From positions 8,051,951 to 8,115,950 of the forward strand of contig NC_059076.1 of NCBI RefSeq assembly GCF_020497125.1: DNA of 64,000 nucleotides, given 5' to 3'. The position numbers were made by a program, and so were the translations under genes. This DNA comes from Mauremys mutica (taxonomy: Eukaryota > Chordata > Testudines > Geoemydidae). Below, piece by piece: positions 34,844-44,894 of the stretch. The notes below the pieces were generated by a model. That model was not told where the DNA came from and did not search any database. It saw only the letters and a list, made by a program, of their open reading frames with translations. How positions within the stretch are numbered: the first letter of the stretch is position 1; every line of letters starts with the position of its first letter.

Positions 34844-35761
34844 CATGGATCTAAGACTGAGAAGCTTTACCCTTTTGAGTTCCTGCCAGGCACACAGTCT
34901 CCATAACAGAGTATAGATGGCAGTTCATTTCTCGTATGTATCTTGTATGATGCTTAAGGAAATCTCTTACAACTTGCTTCTCCTTTTTTTTTTAATCTGT
35001 GGTGTGGTTCCATTCCTAAAGCTCTCATTGCTGCATTTGGACAGCTCAGAATTGTTTTATTAGCATTCCTTTCAAGCTGTGTTTTTGGGGCTCCTTGTTG
35101 GCGAGAGTCACTGCACACTTTCCTGCGTGAGATGGGGAAGCTAACAAGGCCGTCTCACTCCAACTCTGAAAACCACTCTAAATTATGGTATCTCTTCAAC
35201 CCCGCATTGAGGGGTGGTTATTGTGCACGGTTCCCAGGTGAGGAGGCTGCAGTGCATGTGCGTTTTGGAATCTGCAGAAGGCAAGAGCTGCAGTTGACCT
35301 GCCTGTCTATTCCTGGTTTGCAGTCTGCTGCAGCACACCACAGAGGGATACCACTTACCTTTTTACAGCACTTTAATCATCTGTTCATTAAAGGGCACCT
35401 AGACCTTCCATTTCTCCACTCAGCACTGTCTCATTCATTCACTTCAGTTCTCCAAGCTTTCTGTTAGAGCTGGTGCAAAGCATTCAGTTCTTAGTGCATA
35501 CCAAACACATGTGAAACAGTACAAGCAAAATTAGTGGAAAGACAAACACCCCAGTTTCACACCAGGTTCAGATACAGCCCTACTCCACAGTCCTTGCTAT
35601 TTTCAGGCTTAGTGGCCATGCCCGTCAGTTATCCCTACATTGTTCATTTTTTTTCTGCTTTCAGGGATCTTTTAAAGAAAAGCAGGTAATTTTGAGGTTG
35701 AAGTCAGATCAAAGTTTTCTCTGGTAATATGAGTCTCATTTTGGAGAGTTGGCCTTTAATG
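34844..35761. other. No gene seen
   Basis: A 111-codon plus frame at 35132-35467 is unrecognised and lacks clear splice or start context. Confidence 0.4.
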
Positions 35762-35764
35762 TTA

Positions 35765-36041
35765 GGCCTCGTCTGCACGAGAAAGCTGCACCGGTTTCAC
35801 TTAAATTGGTTTTTAAAACTGTTTAGCTAAACCACTGCCACATCCAATGTGGACACTTTCATTTTGGGTAAATAGTGGATTGTTTTGTTTAGCTTAAGCC
35901 TCTTCCTATGCGACTGAAGCGAAACCCAAATAAGCCATCCTGAAAGCAAAGTGTCTGCACAGAGTTTGTTCTTGTTTGCTAAATTGGTTTAAAATCACAC
36001 TGTTATCTAAACCAGTGAAACTTTCTCATGTAGACAAGGCC
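35765..36041. mobile_element. Harbinger-like MITE (GGCCTYGTCTRCA ends, TTA duplication)
   Basis: The left end GGCCTCGTCTGCACGAGAAA and the reverse complement of the right end, GGCCTTGTCTACATGAGAAA, match at 17 of 20. Exact TTA lies on both sides (35762-35764 and 36042-36044), the 3-bp target duplication of PIF/Harbinger elements. The interior carries repeated TAAACCAGTGAAAC / GGTTTCACTTAAATTGG inverted segments. It is non-coding, 277 bp. Confidence 0.88.
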
Positions 36042-36044
36042 TTA

Positions 36045-36988
36045 GGCACCTGTTTGCATTTAGGTAGTTTCAACAGTGATTAGATGTATAGCTTTATGCA
36101 GCCAAGTTCAAAAATTGGGTTCTAGGGCAAAAATATTGAGCAAATATAGGGGTGGACAGACCTCTCATTTCTTACTTGTGCCCATGGCTTTACTTTTCAT
36201 GAAAATGTTGGGCCATGTGGTTACATTTGAAAGTTACAACTCATGTAGAAGTGACTTCAGGACAATTGGGTTTTAGCCCGACCTTGTCGGTGTCTTGTGG
36301 GTGGGAACACTTGTCATCTGGATTGAGTCTGATCCTTTTTTTAAGTAATGTCTACCACATTTTAAAAAGTAAATTGCTATTTGGAAAGTTAAAACCACAT
36401 CTTACTGACAAAGTGGAACTCAATGTGGACAGAGCAAGCTTCTGGCAGCCTGAACACGAAGTACAGTGACCTTTTTCAGGCTCTGGTTCCTGTTTCAGCT
36501 TTAGGAAGTCCTTTTCTCTGACTGCAGATAAATAGCCTTCCAATCAGAGGCTAGATGACTGAGATCAGAACACAACTAGAAGAGCTGCTGTGTTGTCCCG
36601 TGCTATGATTCTTCTCCTGACTGGAACCATTTTTTTCCAATTTACCAGAAGGGTGGCTTGGAAACATGCATCTCCAAGAGGGCAACATCTCTCAAAGAAA
36701 ATCCTTTGGATATCAAACCTGGGTGAAAAATGACTGTTTCCATGGAAGTATATAGTTCTAAAGAGCTGAGACCTGCCTTTTAAAGCAGCTTCTGTTAACA
36801 GGCGCTCATGGAAGTGCGATTCAGTAGTGCTGAGGAACAACTGTGTAAAGATAGAATTACCTACTTTTGTGAAAAGTTGACCTAGGCTGTGATGAATCTC
36901 TTTGCTTCATTTTGAGGTTACCACTGCTATTCAGCTCTGGCCTTGACTTCACTACTAGGAAAGGTATATTTTTGACCACATAATGTAT
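36045..36988. other. No gene seen
   Basis: Unique-looking sequence with short unrecognised frames on both strands. Confidence 0.45.
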
Positions 36989-37190
36989 TGGGTAACCAAG
37001 AATTGGGCCTCATCTGCTAAAAGTTGTAAAATGCTATAAAATGGGATTTATTTTATTGTGCTTATTTATGTAGGATTTATACATCAAGGCATGAAAGGCT
37101 TTAAAGTCAGTAATTGTAGTGAGTGCCATTCACAATACTATCTGTTAGGGTAAGCATTACATTTGATAAAGTCTGACTGTCACCTTTGTG
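36989..37190 (+). repeat. Unnamed two-part repeat, copy 1 (A then B)
   Basis: Part A (36989-37078: GGTAACCAAGAATTGGGCC, AAGTTGTAAAATGCTATAAA, TAGGATTTATA) matches 43017-43112 in the same orientation. Part B (about 37100-37190: CACAATACTATCTGTTAGGG, TAAGCATTACATTTGATAAAG) matches the reverse complement of about 43200-43290. I do not recognise the family. Confidence 0.65.
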
Positions 37191-39414
37191 CGAGGTAAGG
37201 ACAACGCCCCGGCAGAAAGAACGAACTAATGTTTGACTAGATTTCTAAGACTCAACCCGGTTTTTGTATGTTAAGGCACAGAGGGCCCTTTCTGCTTTTC
37301 AGTGTGAGTACGATGAAATGGGCACAGACCCGTGCCATCCAGAATTGGCCTGTCAGGGTGGAAGTAGGGAAAGGAGATTCAATGACATCAGTACCCCACC
37401 TGAACCTGGGAAACCTTTCTACATCAGTAGTGTACAGTTGGCGTGGAGAGAGGGCAGAGAATCGTCAGTTTGGAAGGTTTTTTCTTTGAGGGACAACAAG
37501 TTAAGAACTGAGAAGGCTCAGGTGTGCATGGCAATAAAGTCTCCCTTAACTACCTGGTCTGAGAGATGCAGGGCGGGAACGTACCTGTTTCAGGATGGAG
37601 GATGGTAGGTGTAGCAAGGGTATGGCTGTTCTACATGTCATCATTCCCCTAAGGAGGGCCCAGTGGAATTTTCCATAGACACGAATGCTGAAGCTGTCAG
37701 CATGAACATATGTAACAGCCTGCTCTCTACGCTCTGCCCTCGGAAGGGGCTCATGTAGCACCAGCTTGGGTGAGAACACTGCTCCCAACAAAGTTATGCT
37801 GCCATGTGGGGAGAAGGCTGGTGAAGAGGGGCCCCCGCTCCATACAGATATCCTAGATGTATGTACTTGGAAATTCCAGTGGTTCTTGCGATGTTTGTGG
37901 AATTGGAGGGCCATGTCCCGTTCCCCATGAGAAGGCCAAGTGAGATTGTCCTCCTTGTAGCATGATGCCTCAGCAGCTCCATGGCTTCACTGTTTTCTGA
38001 GTCACTTCTGAGTTTTTCTGCCCCAGGGGTTGATATGTAAAAATCCAACAGTTTGCGGCATCAGGGCCTTACTCTGTAGTAATGAAAGACTTACGCATGT
38101 GCTTAGGGACCAAAGAGGAATGTGGTTAGCAGCATACCTATTCCATTTTATTGGAGAGAATGGACAGGCCCAACATAAAACCATGTAAAATGCATCCTTG
38201 TGAAATGGTGATGAATGTCCTAAAAATGCCTGCAATGGTAATGAATAATAAATACCTGACCCCGTTTCACACAGAGCTGGAGCATGTTTTAATATGAGGA
38301 GTAAATGCTTTTGTACTCAGTGGCTGGGTGACGGCAAATGTATTTCTGAGATAAGGGCACCAGAAAGAGTCTGGCATGCCGCTAGCATCTAATAAAAGTT
38401 GTCGTTAAATGTGGTGAGAGTATTACTCTGTGTTACTGTGTCAGTTCCAGCTGCAGGGACACTAACAATGGCCATTCAGTTTCTAAAATAAAAAAGGTCA
38501 GGGTATGGGGTGCCAGTGAAAGGGAAGTAGCTGAATACCAAGGTGTTCCTAGGAGTGAAGTAGCACATGCTAAATTATGAATGGACAGCAAAGCTATTGT
38601 ACTTGCAAACAGGCTGGTGTTTCTTTATTTATAACCAATTAGAGCAGATTTGGTCCAGGTTAATTGCTTGGCTTTCCTCTTAGAATAAAAAAACTGTAAG
38701 CAGTAGAGAAAAGGCTATATGATGTTTTGGGGGAAATGGTGAGGAATGGGGACATGAGGACCTGCCTGAGAGTGCATAACTGTGTGGATTCAGACACAAG
38801 ATGGCAAGTGTTGAAGATTATTGCTGCAAAGGCAATGGTAGCTGGTTGCTAACTCTGAATTTATTCAGTCTAGTGACAAGTACTACTCTGGAGAATTGTT
38901 AACGGTTGCAGACTCTGATTTCATTTAGTTAAGCTGGTGGTAACCTTTTTAAAGAACTGCTTGGGACAAAGCCAGTAATTCTAGTCGACTGGATTTTAGA
39001 GGAATTAAACAGGAATTGCTACAGCCCAGAAAACGCACCAGCTTGCTTTTTATGTTATTTTTTTCCCTTTCAGACAAGAGCTCTGCTTCTCCTCTGCGAA
39101 AAGGGAGTGTGGTTTCTTAGCTGCAGCAGAATGGGAGTGTTGCAATCCTGTTGCACAGGACGGTGCTGTCTGTTGCATGTGACTACAGCTCTACATTCTG
39201 CTCTGGGATAGCACACTACGCTTGCACCAGTGTTAATTGGTGTAGAGGGTCCAGGCCCTCAGAGCTATGTCTGTTCTAATTAAGGGCTCAGTTGGGTTGC
39301 ATAGGTGTGGCTCCAGGAACTGTCTCAGTGAGTGTAATTGCCTCCAGGAGCTCCAGCATGATTGATGCAGTGATGTGTGTCTGGTGTCACCCCCTTTCCA
39401 GAGGTCAGCACGCA
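37191..39414. other. No gene seen
   Basis: Frames at 37264-37608 (plus) and 37546-37914 (minus) are the longest, overlap each other and match nothing I know. A pyrimidine tract and CAG lie at 39061-39075, but no coding exon can be followed from it. Confidence 0.4.
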
Positions 39415-39910
39415 CTTCCTTCGGTGGCTAACCAGCACAGCAGGCTGGTGGAGGGGGACACCATAGTCTTATCTCCTCCCCGCTCCCTTGTAAGGCGCTA
39501 CAGGACTAGAACTTGGGAGGTTCTAGGCTGCTGACACTTCCACGCTGCCATTGGAAGCTCAGGCTGGGTTTTTGTTGGAGGACCATGTGAAGCTAAATGC
39601 TGCAGGACCTACCGCCCAGCGTGGCCTGAGTAATGGCCCCCCGCAGCTGACTGATTGGGTCGTGCTGGTATATGAATGCACGCGGAGCTGTCAGAGCAGT
39701 GATGCAGACTGCTTGTTTCCGCTTCAGACCTTGCCTTTCTGTGGACCCTAGACTCCAGCTTCTGACCGTGGTTCGGCCCCAACTCTGCTGCTTGCCTTGT
39801 GTCGCTAACCTGGTGCCTGACTCTGACTCCTTGGTATCCTGACCTACTTTGACCCTGTCCCTGCGACGTGTCTCCTGACTGCCACTTGGTAACAGAGTGA
39901 CACACACAAG
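39415..39910. repeat. Unclassified repeat-like region with TGACTCTGAC quasi-repeats
   Basis: 39730-39890 holds runs of short related units (GACTCCAGCTTCTGACC, CTGACTCTGACTCC, CCTGACCTACTTTGACCC, TCTCCTGACTGCC). I associate this texture with turtle LTR elements, but no termini or genes can be defined. Confidence 0.35.
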
Positions 39911-40065
39911 TCACCTTGCCTGGCCCTGGCACCCTCTCTGCCCCCCTTTCTGCAGGACTCACGTTGCTGTCCTTCTGCTGTCCTTGAGTTCACATGGACG
40001 CAAGGAGCACAAAGATGGCCAGTCATGTGCAGGGGGCAGCTTACAAAGTGAACTGGGCTTCTGTC

Positions 40066-40160
40066 AGTGATGCCAGCTCCAAGCCTTCAAAAATCATGAG
40101 TCAAGTCCCCCAAAGTCATGAGATTTTAAAGAAATGATAAATGTTGGGTTCTTTTTATTT
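40066..40160 (-). mobile_element. TTGCCAA-type element fragment, copy 3
   Basis: Its reverse complement reads AATCTCATGACTTTGGGGGA, CTTGACTCATGATTTTTGAA, GGCTTGGAGCTGGCATCA. This matches the right-hand part of the elements at 43563-43838 and 48790-49086. Confidence 0.6.
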
Positions 40161-40445
40161 GCCGTCTGAGCTGTTTGCCTTGAGGGGTCATGCGTACAAG
40201 CTTTTCTCTGCAGTGATGAGGTAGGGCTTTAACAGAAGCATCCGGTATTGCAAGACATGCCCATGATAAAATGGCAAGGGTTTGCAGCACTGTGGGTGCA
40301 ATGAGTCTCTCTTATCGTTTCATTTGTCACGCCCACCAAGGATCCGATCTCGGTGTCAAAATTAAGGTGGAAATAAAAGGAAAATTATTTATTTTCAAAG
40401 CTTGTACCCCGAGAGGATGGCCCAGTGGTCAGAGGGAAGGGACAG

Positions 40446-40522
40446 CTATGTTTGTACAATGGAGTCCTGGTTCATGACTGGACTCCTGGGTGCTATGATA
40501 ATACAAACAGTAAATAATAATA
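40446..40522 (+). mobile_element. Old interspersed repeat tail (GCACAATGGGGTCCTG-type)
   Basis: It reads GTTTGTACAATGGAGTCCTG, GTTCATGACTGGACTCCTGG, GTGCTATGATAATACAAACA and GTAAATAATAATA. The TAAATAATAATA end is the 3' terminus and abuts a MIR. Confidence 0.7.
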
Positions 40523-40705
40523 GCCTGGGACTTGGGAAACCCAGGTTGAATTCCCTGCAATGCCGCAGACTTCCTGTGTGACCTTGGGCAAGTCACTTGG
40601 CCTCGCTGAGCCTCAGTTCCCATCTGTAATATGGGGATAACAGCACTTCCAGGTGTTGTGAAGATGAATTCATTAAAGATTGCGAGGTGCTCAGAAACTA
40701 TATTC
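40523..40705 (+). mobile_element. MIR SINE
   Basis: It has CTTGGGAAACCCAGGTTGAA, TGTGTGACCTTGGGCAAGTC, ACTTGGCC, GCCTCAGTTCCCATCTGTAA, TATGGGGATAACAGCA and TTGTGAAGATGAATTCATTA, all in MIR order. This is one of the best preserved MIR copies here. Confidence 0.85.
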
Positions 40706-40794
40706 ATCAGGGGGAGGGGGACCTAAGTACCTTAGACAGACTGTGTCATTAGAATATATTTGTTTTGTGCATTTACTTCATGATGTAGGTGACG

Positions 40795-41146
40795 TATGTC
40801 TCCACTTACGGTGGCGTGTAGAGTAGAGGCACTACATGTGTAGCTACGCGCCGCAGCGAAAGGTAGGCTACGTCCACAATGGTCTCTGCGGTGTGTGGCT
40901 GCTTCCGGCAGAGAGAGACTCCGGCAGCGGGGAGGTAGTGGGATGCTACATTGCTGAAAATAGCAGTGTAGACGGGGAATCACTGCTTGGGCATACAGAG
41001 AGCCATGAACGGTATGTACCTTGGGGGTTCAGGAGTGTAGGGAACTGTACTCTGCTCTCCTCAGTAGTGCCTCACTGCTGTTTATACCCAGGATGGGGTG
41101 TGTGTGCAGCGTCAGTACTCTACGCGGTGCCACGAGTGTAGACATG
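40795..41146. mobile_element. CpG-rich MITE with about 31-bp inverted ends
   Basis: The left end TATGTCTCCACTTACGGTGG continues to CGTGTAGAGTA (40825). The reverse complement of the right end starts CATGTCTACACTCGTGGCAC and continues to CGCGTAGAGTA. The closing GTGTAGACATGGC is shared with the Harbinger-like group. CpG density is well above the surroundings (40845-40935). It is non-coding; the 101-codon frame at 40836-41141 is not protein-like. Confidence 0.75.
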
Positions 41147-41311
41147 GCTTTTATTTTTAATTCACTCAGAGATTTAAAACAAATTCGAACCCCCCTTAAA
41201 TCTGAGTCCTTCTCTTGTTTTGGTAAATAGAGACTGTTTCAAAAGTGTATGCCATATAAACTATGGGCCAAGGTGGGTCCCAAGTGAGGGAGTGTGATGC
41301 AAGATACAATG

Positions 41312-41754
41312 ATAGAATCATAGAATCTCAGGGTTGGAAGGGACCTCAGGAGGTCATCTAGTCCAACCCCCTGCTCAAAGCAGGACCAAACCCAACTAAA
41401 TCATCCCAGCCAGGGCTTTGTCAAGCCTGACCTTATAAACCTCTAAGGAAGGAGATTCCACCACCTCCCTAGGTAACCCATTCCAGTGTCGCAGCAACCT
41501 CCTAGTGAAAAAGGTTTTCCTAATATCCAATCTAAACCTCCCCCATTGCAACTTGAGACCATTACTCCTTGTTCTGTCATCTTCTACCACTGAGAACAGT
41601 CTAGATCATCCTCTTTAGAACCCCCTTTCAAATAGTTGAAAGCAGCTATCAAATCCCCCCTCATTCTTCTCTTCTGAAGACTAAACAATCCCAGTTCCCT
41701 CAGCCTCTCCTCATAAATCATGTGTCCCAGACCCCTAATAATTTTTGTTGAGCC
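41312..41754 (-). mobile_element. CR1 LINE 3' end
   Basis: Its plus-strand view starts ATAGAATCATAGAATCTCAG, GGTTGGAAGGGACCTCAGGA and GGTCATCTAGTCCAACCCCC, the classic reverse of the CR1 3' UTR with the ATTCTATG-type octamer tail. It continues into ORF2 coding sequence (see 41396-41590) and ends near CCTAATAATTTTTGTTG. The copy is less diverged than those at 8690 and 13224. Confidence 0.95.
41396..41590 (-). pseudogene. CR1 ORF2 C-terminal fragment
   Basis: The minus-strand frame reads [60 protein letters not shown], then a stop. It is the same protein end as at 19324-19770 (HWNxLPRxVVESxSLE shared). Sequence upstream of it toward 41754 is coding-derived but interrupted. Confidence 0.92.
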
Positions 41755-41779
41755 TTAAATGTTCCCATGCAGCGATAAA

Positions 41780-41845
41780 GGCCCAGATCCTCGAAGATAT
41801 TTAGGCAGGAAGTTAGGCATCTGCCTACCTTTGGGGATCTGAGCC
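41780..41845. mobile_element. Short foldback element (GGCCCAGATCC / GGATCTGAGCC)
   Basis: GGCCCAGATCC (41780-41790) pairs with GGATCTGAGCC near 41845. The inner motifs TTTAGGCAGGAAGTTAGGCA and TCTGCCTACC also pair. Confidence 0.6.
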
Positions 41846-43016
41846 AGAGTGCTTAGGTGGTGCAGTATGTCACGTGACATATCCTTCTTCCCATAAAACC
41901 AGCAGCATACCATACAGTCTGGAGAGTGGAATGGGGAGGAAGCTAGCGGAACAGTGGGATGGGGTCAGCTGGGAAACCGTTTGCGATGGATGCTTCCCAA
42001 GCTAAAGGCACTGAAAGTTATTGTTGCCAGAGGTGCAGCCTGTGGTGTGCTGGCAACCTAGATAGTTGACAGGCAATTTATTGTAACAATTCCCTCGAGC
42101 TGCTGACAGTTTACCAAGTACAATATCAGGAAAGGTCATTTACTGCCCAGGGAGACGCTAGGCCTGAGGAGATATTGAGGGGCTTTTTTCCTGGCTTCCA
42201 CAGATTCCCTATGGTGGTGTCTGTCTGTGTGTGAAGTTGGGTGGTGGGTCTTTATCAGTGTTACTCTGCCCTGCTGCTTTTTGTATTGCCAAGGGCTGAG
42301 CTGGAGGGTGTTTGTCTCCATGTGCCCCACTGACATGTACACTTGTGCATGAACAATGGCCTGCTGCATTTCAAGTTGCTCACCTGGTTTTTGGTCACTC
42401 TGCTCACGCCATCTCATTCCTTTTTCTAGAGGAGGAGACCATTCAGCCCTAATGGTATGTTTGGTAAATGTGTCATTTTAGGGAGTGTTACTGAAAGCAG
42501 TGTCAAGTAGTAATGGCTCCTAAGGTAAATTGTAAAATCTCTCATGGGAGACTTTATCCTTTTGAATCACTAATGAGAGCATCACACGTCCACGTGGACA
42601 CCTGAAAATTGCAGGTGAAACTACTCTGCTAGATTTAATGCACGGATCCAGTGAAACTATTATTTTACAAAATTAAAAAAGCCCCCGCCCCCCACCGAAC
42701 AAAAATAAATAAATACAAAAGTAGGCTCAGAGGGCCTAGTTCTAAACCCATTAATGTCAGCAGGAAACTTTCCTTTGACTTTCATAAGCTTTGAATCAGT
42801 CCCTGAAAAAGCATACTATTGTTTTGTTGCAATTGTGTTGCAAGTGACAAACAAAGAGTTCTGTGTAAATGGTGTTTTTAAAACCATTGCCTCCAGGTTG
42901 AGGCTTTGAAAAGACAGATTCTTTTCTCCAGAGTCTTGCATGGTGACTCACATGGGTGAGAAGCACTGACATTCCACTCTAGTACAGGTATAAATCACAG
43001 GGTGATTTGACTACTG
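41846..43016. other. No gene seen
   Basis: Mixed sequence. A minus frame at 42136-42417 is unrecognised. A C-rich then A-rich low-complexity stretch lies at 42678-42722. Confidence 0.45.
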
Positions 43017-43290
43017 GGTAACTGAGAATCAGCCCCATGTGCCCTAAGTTTCTGTGCAAGTTGTAAAAATGCTATCAAGTGGGATCTGTTTTATTGTTTA
43101 TTTAGGATTTATATAAAAATAAATAGACACACCTATCCTAAGTGCTAGGCGCCTCTGACACAAGTTACAAGCACAATAAAAATTAAAGAGCAGCTTTACC
43201 CTCCTTTCTGACAGCCAACAGAGCTTTGCTTTATCAAAGGTAATGCTAACCCTTAAAGATAGTATTGTGAGTGGTGCTCATTATGGTTAT
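43017..43290 (+). repeat. Unnamed two-part repeat, copy 2 (A then inverted B)
   Basis: Part A (43017-43112: GGTAACTGAGAATCAGCCCC, AAGTTGTAAAAATGCTATCA, TTAGGATTTATA) has the same orientation as at 36989. Part B (about 43200-43290: CTTTATCAAAGGTAATGCTA, ACCCTTAAAGATAGTATTGT) is inverted relative to copy 1. Confidence 0.65.
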
Positions 43291-43562
43291 TGATTTAACC
43301 AATCTTCTATGCACTGGTATGCCACAAGCACATCTTTCATCTACAGTACTATTATGTATTTGTACTACAGAGCTTCCAACCAGGATCAGGGCTCCCTGCG
43401 GATACATAGTAAAAGAAAAGCTCTCCGAAAAGCTTACAAACTTTTACTGTGTAGCCGCATTTTTTTTAATCCTGTGTAACTCTGGGATAGAGTGTGTGAA
43501 TGATGCTACAGGCTACAGATAAAGGCTTCAGCTTGCACTGCTGATCAAGGTGAAATTTCCAA

Positions 43563-43838
43563 TATTCCCAACTCTCTGAATTTCTGTTGTAAGCTTTCAG
43601 TATTTGGTATTTTTCTTAAAGCCCCGGCTCCCAGATTCATGTGTGTTAACAAGAGAATCTCAGCTTTCATTTAAAATGTAAGTTTCTAGCCCTCATAGTT
43701 GCAGAGAAAAGTTTGAAAATATGAACCGTATAGACTATGACATCAATAAAAAGATCCCCAAAATTGTTGTTTTATAAAAATCTCATGACTTTAAAGCCAG
43801 TCTCGTGATTTTTGAATATATCAGGGTGGCAATATTGA
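43563..43838 (+). mobile_element. TTGCCAA-type element, copy 1
   Basis: It shares TTTTTCTTAAAGCCCC, TAAGTTTCTAGCCCTCATAG, GTTGCAGAGAAAAGTTTGAA, CTCATGACTTTAAAGCCAGT and CTCGTGATTTTTGAATAT with the element at 48790-49086. The ends are degraded (GGTGGCAATATTG on the right). It is non-coding. Confidence 0.65.
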
Positions 43839-44610
43839 ATTCCCTATAAGACATTGGCTACAACAAATGCAGTGAATTTGGGCAGGACAGCAAGTTTGTT
43901 AGTTTCTCTTTCATCTTGATTTTTGCTCTCTTCCTATGGCCTATCACAATAACTGCAAAAGAAGGGTAATTATTTAAGTGGTTGCATTGCTCTTCTAAAT
44001 ACTTTCTTGGGACCTTTATTTTGTCTGTTGAGGAAAATGAGAGTTTAAATTAAAAGCTCCAGTTTGTGAACTATATGTGACTCAAACTATGATAAATTAC
44101 TAAATATACTGGATACCATGGTCTTTTGAACAAGGAAATATAGCTCATTGCAGAGCAAAGTCAGTTTCCAGTAAATGGAGGATAGTGACAGTGAATAAGA
44201 AGACATGAGAAACTACTTTCAGTCTAAAACATTTGGCCTTCTTCACTTTATTACGACGCTAAATGAAATTTATTTATTTGATGTATTTATTATTTCTTAA
44301 AGTGTCCATCCCCTGATGGATTATCTGGAATGCAGTACCAGATATTTAAAAGAAAGTTGTGCAGCCAGCACAGACACAACAGACCAACAGAACTGGGCAA
44401 GGCAGGTGGTAGGAATCCAAAATGGAGGGCTGGAGACAAAAGGATGGTAAAAAGGGAGAGAGACTTGACTTCGCTGGGTCAGCATCAGAACCCTACTTGG
44501 GGAAGGATGGGGTCCCGGAGCTGAGACGGTCCAGCCATCAGAAGGAAGCATAGGGCAGAGATCAAAGACAATGTGTGTGATCTCTGTTGCCCTGAAGGTG
44601 CAAGCTCTGA
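43839..44610. other. No gene seen
   Basis: AT-rich unique sequence. The frames on both strands at 44321-44551 mirror each other. Confidence 0.45.
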
Positions 44611-44891
44611 GGTTGTCTTCACTGGGGTTTTATACAGGGGATAACTAATGCCTGCTATAGCTTTCTCTTGCTGCAAAATCCTAGTGGAGACAATGAACCT
44701 GTAGTTTTTATCGCAAAGTAGTTTGGCTAAATCCTCTCTATCCACCCTGCCTGGAGAGGACCTCTCTTAGCTACACTGCAGCAAGAACTACAAAGCCTTG
44801 TCTGCACTGAGGTTTTTACAGTGAGCTCCAGCTAGTGTGCGTCAGCTATCCAGCTGTAAAACACAACACTTTTGGTGGTGAAGACATGGCC
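44611..44891. mobile_element. Two adjacent or nested Harbinger-like MITE fragments
   Basis: 44611-44700 is bounded by GGTTGTCTTCACTGGGG and CCTAGTGGAGACAATGAACC (inverted). 44795-44891 is bounded by GCCTTGTCTGCACTG and GGTGAAGACATGGCC, with TAA following. The ends belong to the GGCCNTGTCTNCAC group also seen at 35765 and 53535. The order of insertion is unclear. Confidence 0.65.
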
Positions 44892-44894
44892 TAA

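Noticed and set aside
37264..37914. Overlapping 114- and 122-codon frames, considered as a processed pseudogene
   Set aside because: No parent protein recognised, no poly(A) tail and no target duplication found.
39061..39120. Exon after the pyrimidine tract ending CAG at 39075
   Set aside because: The following sequence is open for only about 15 codons in the best frame and has no convincing donor nearby.
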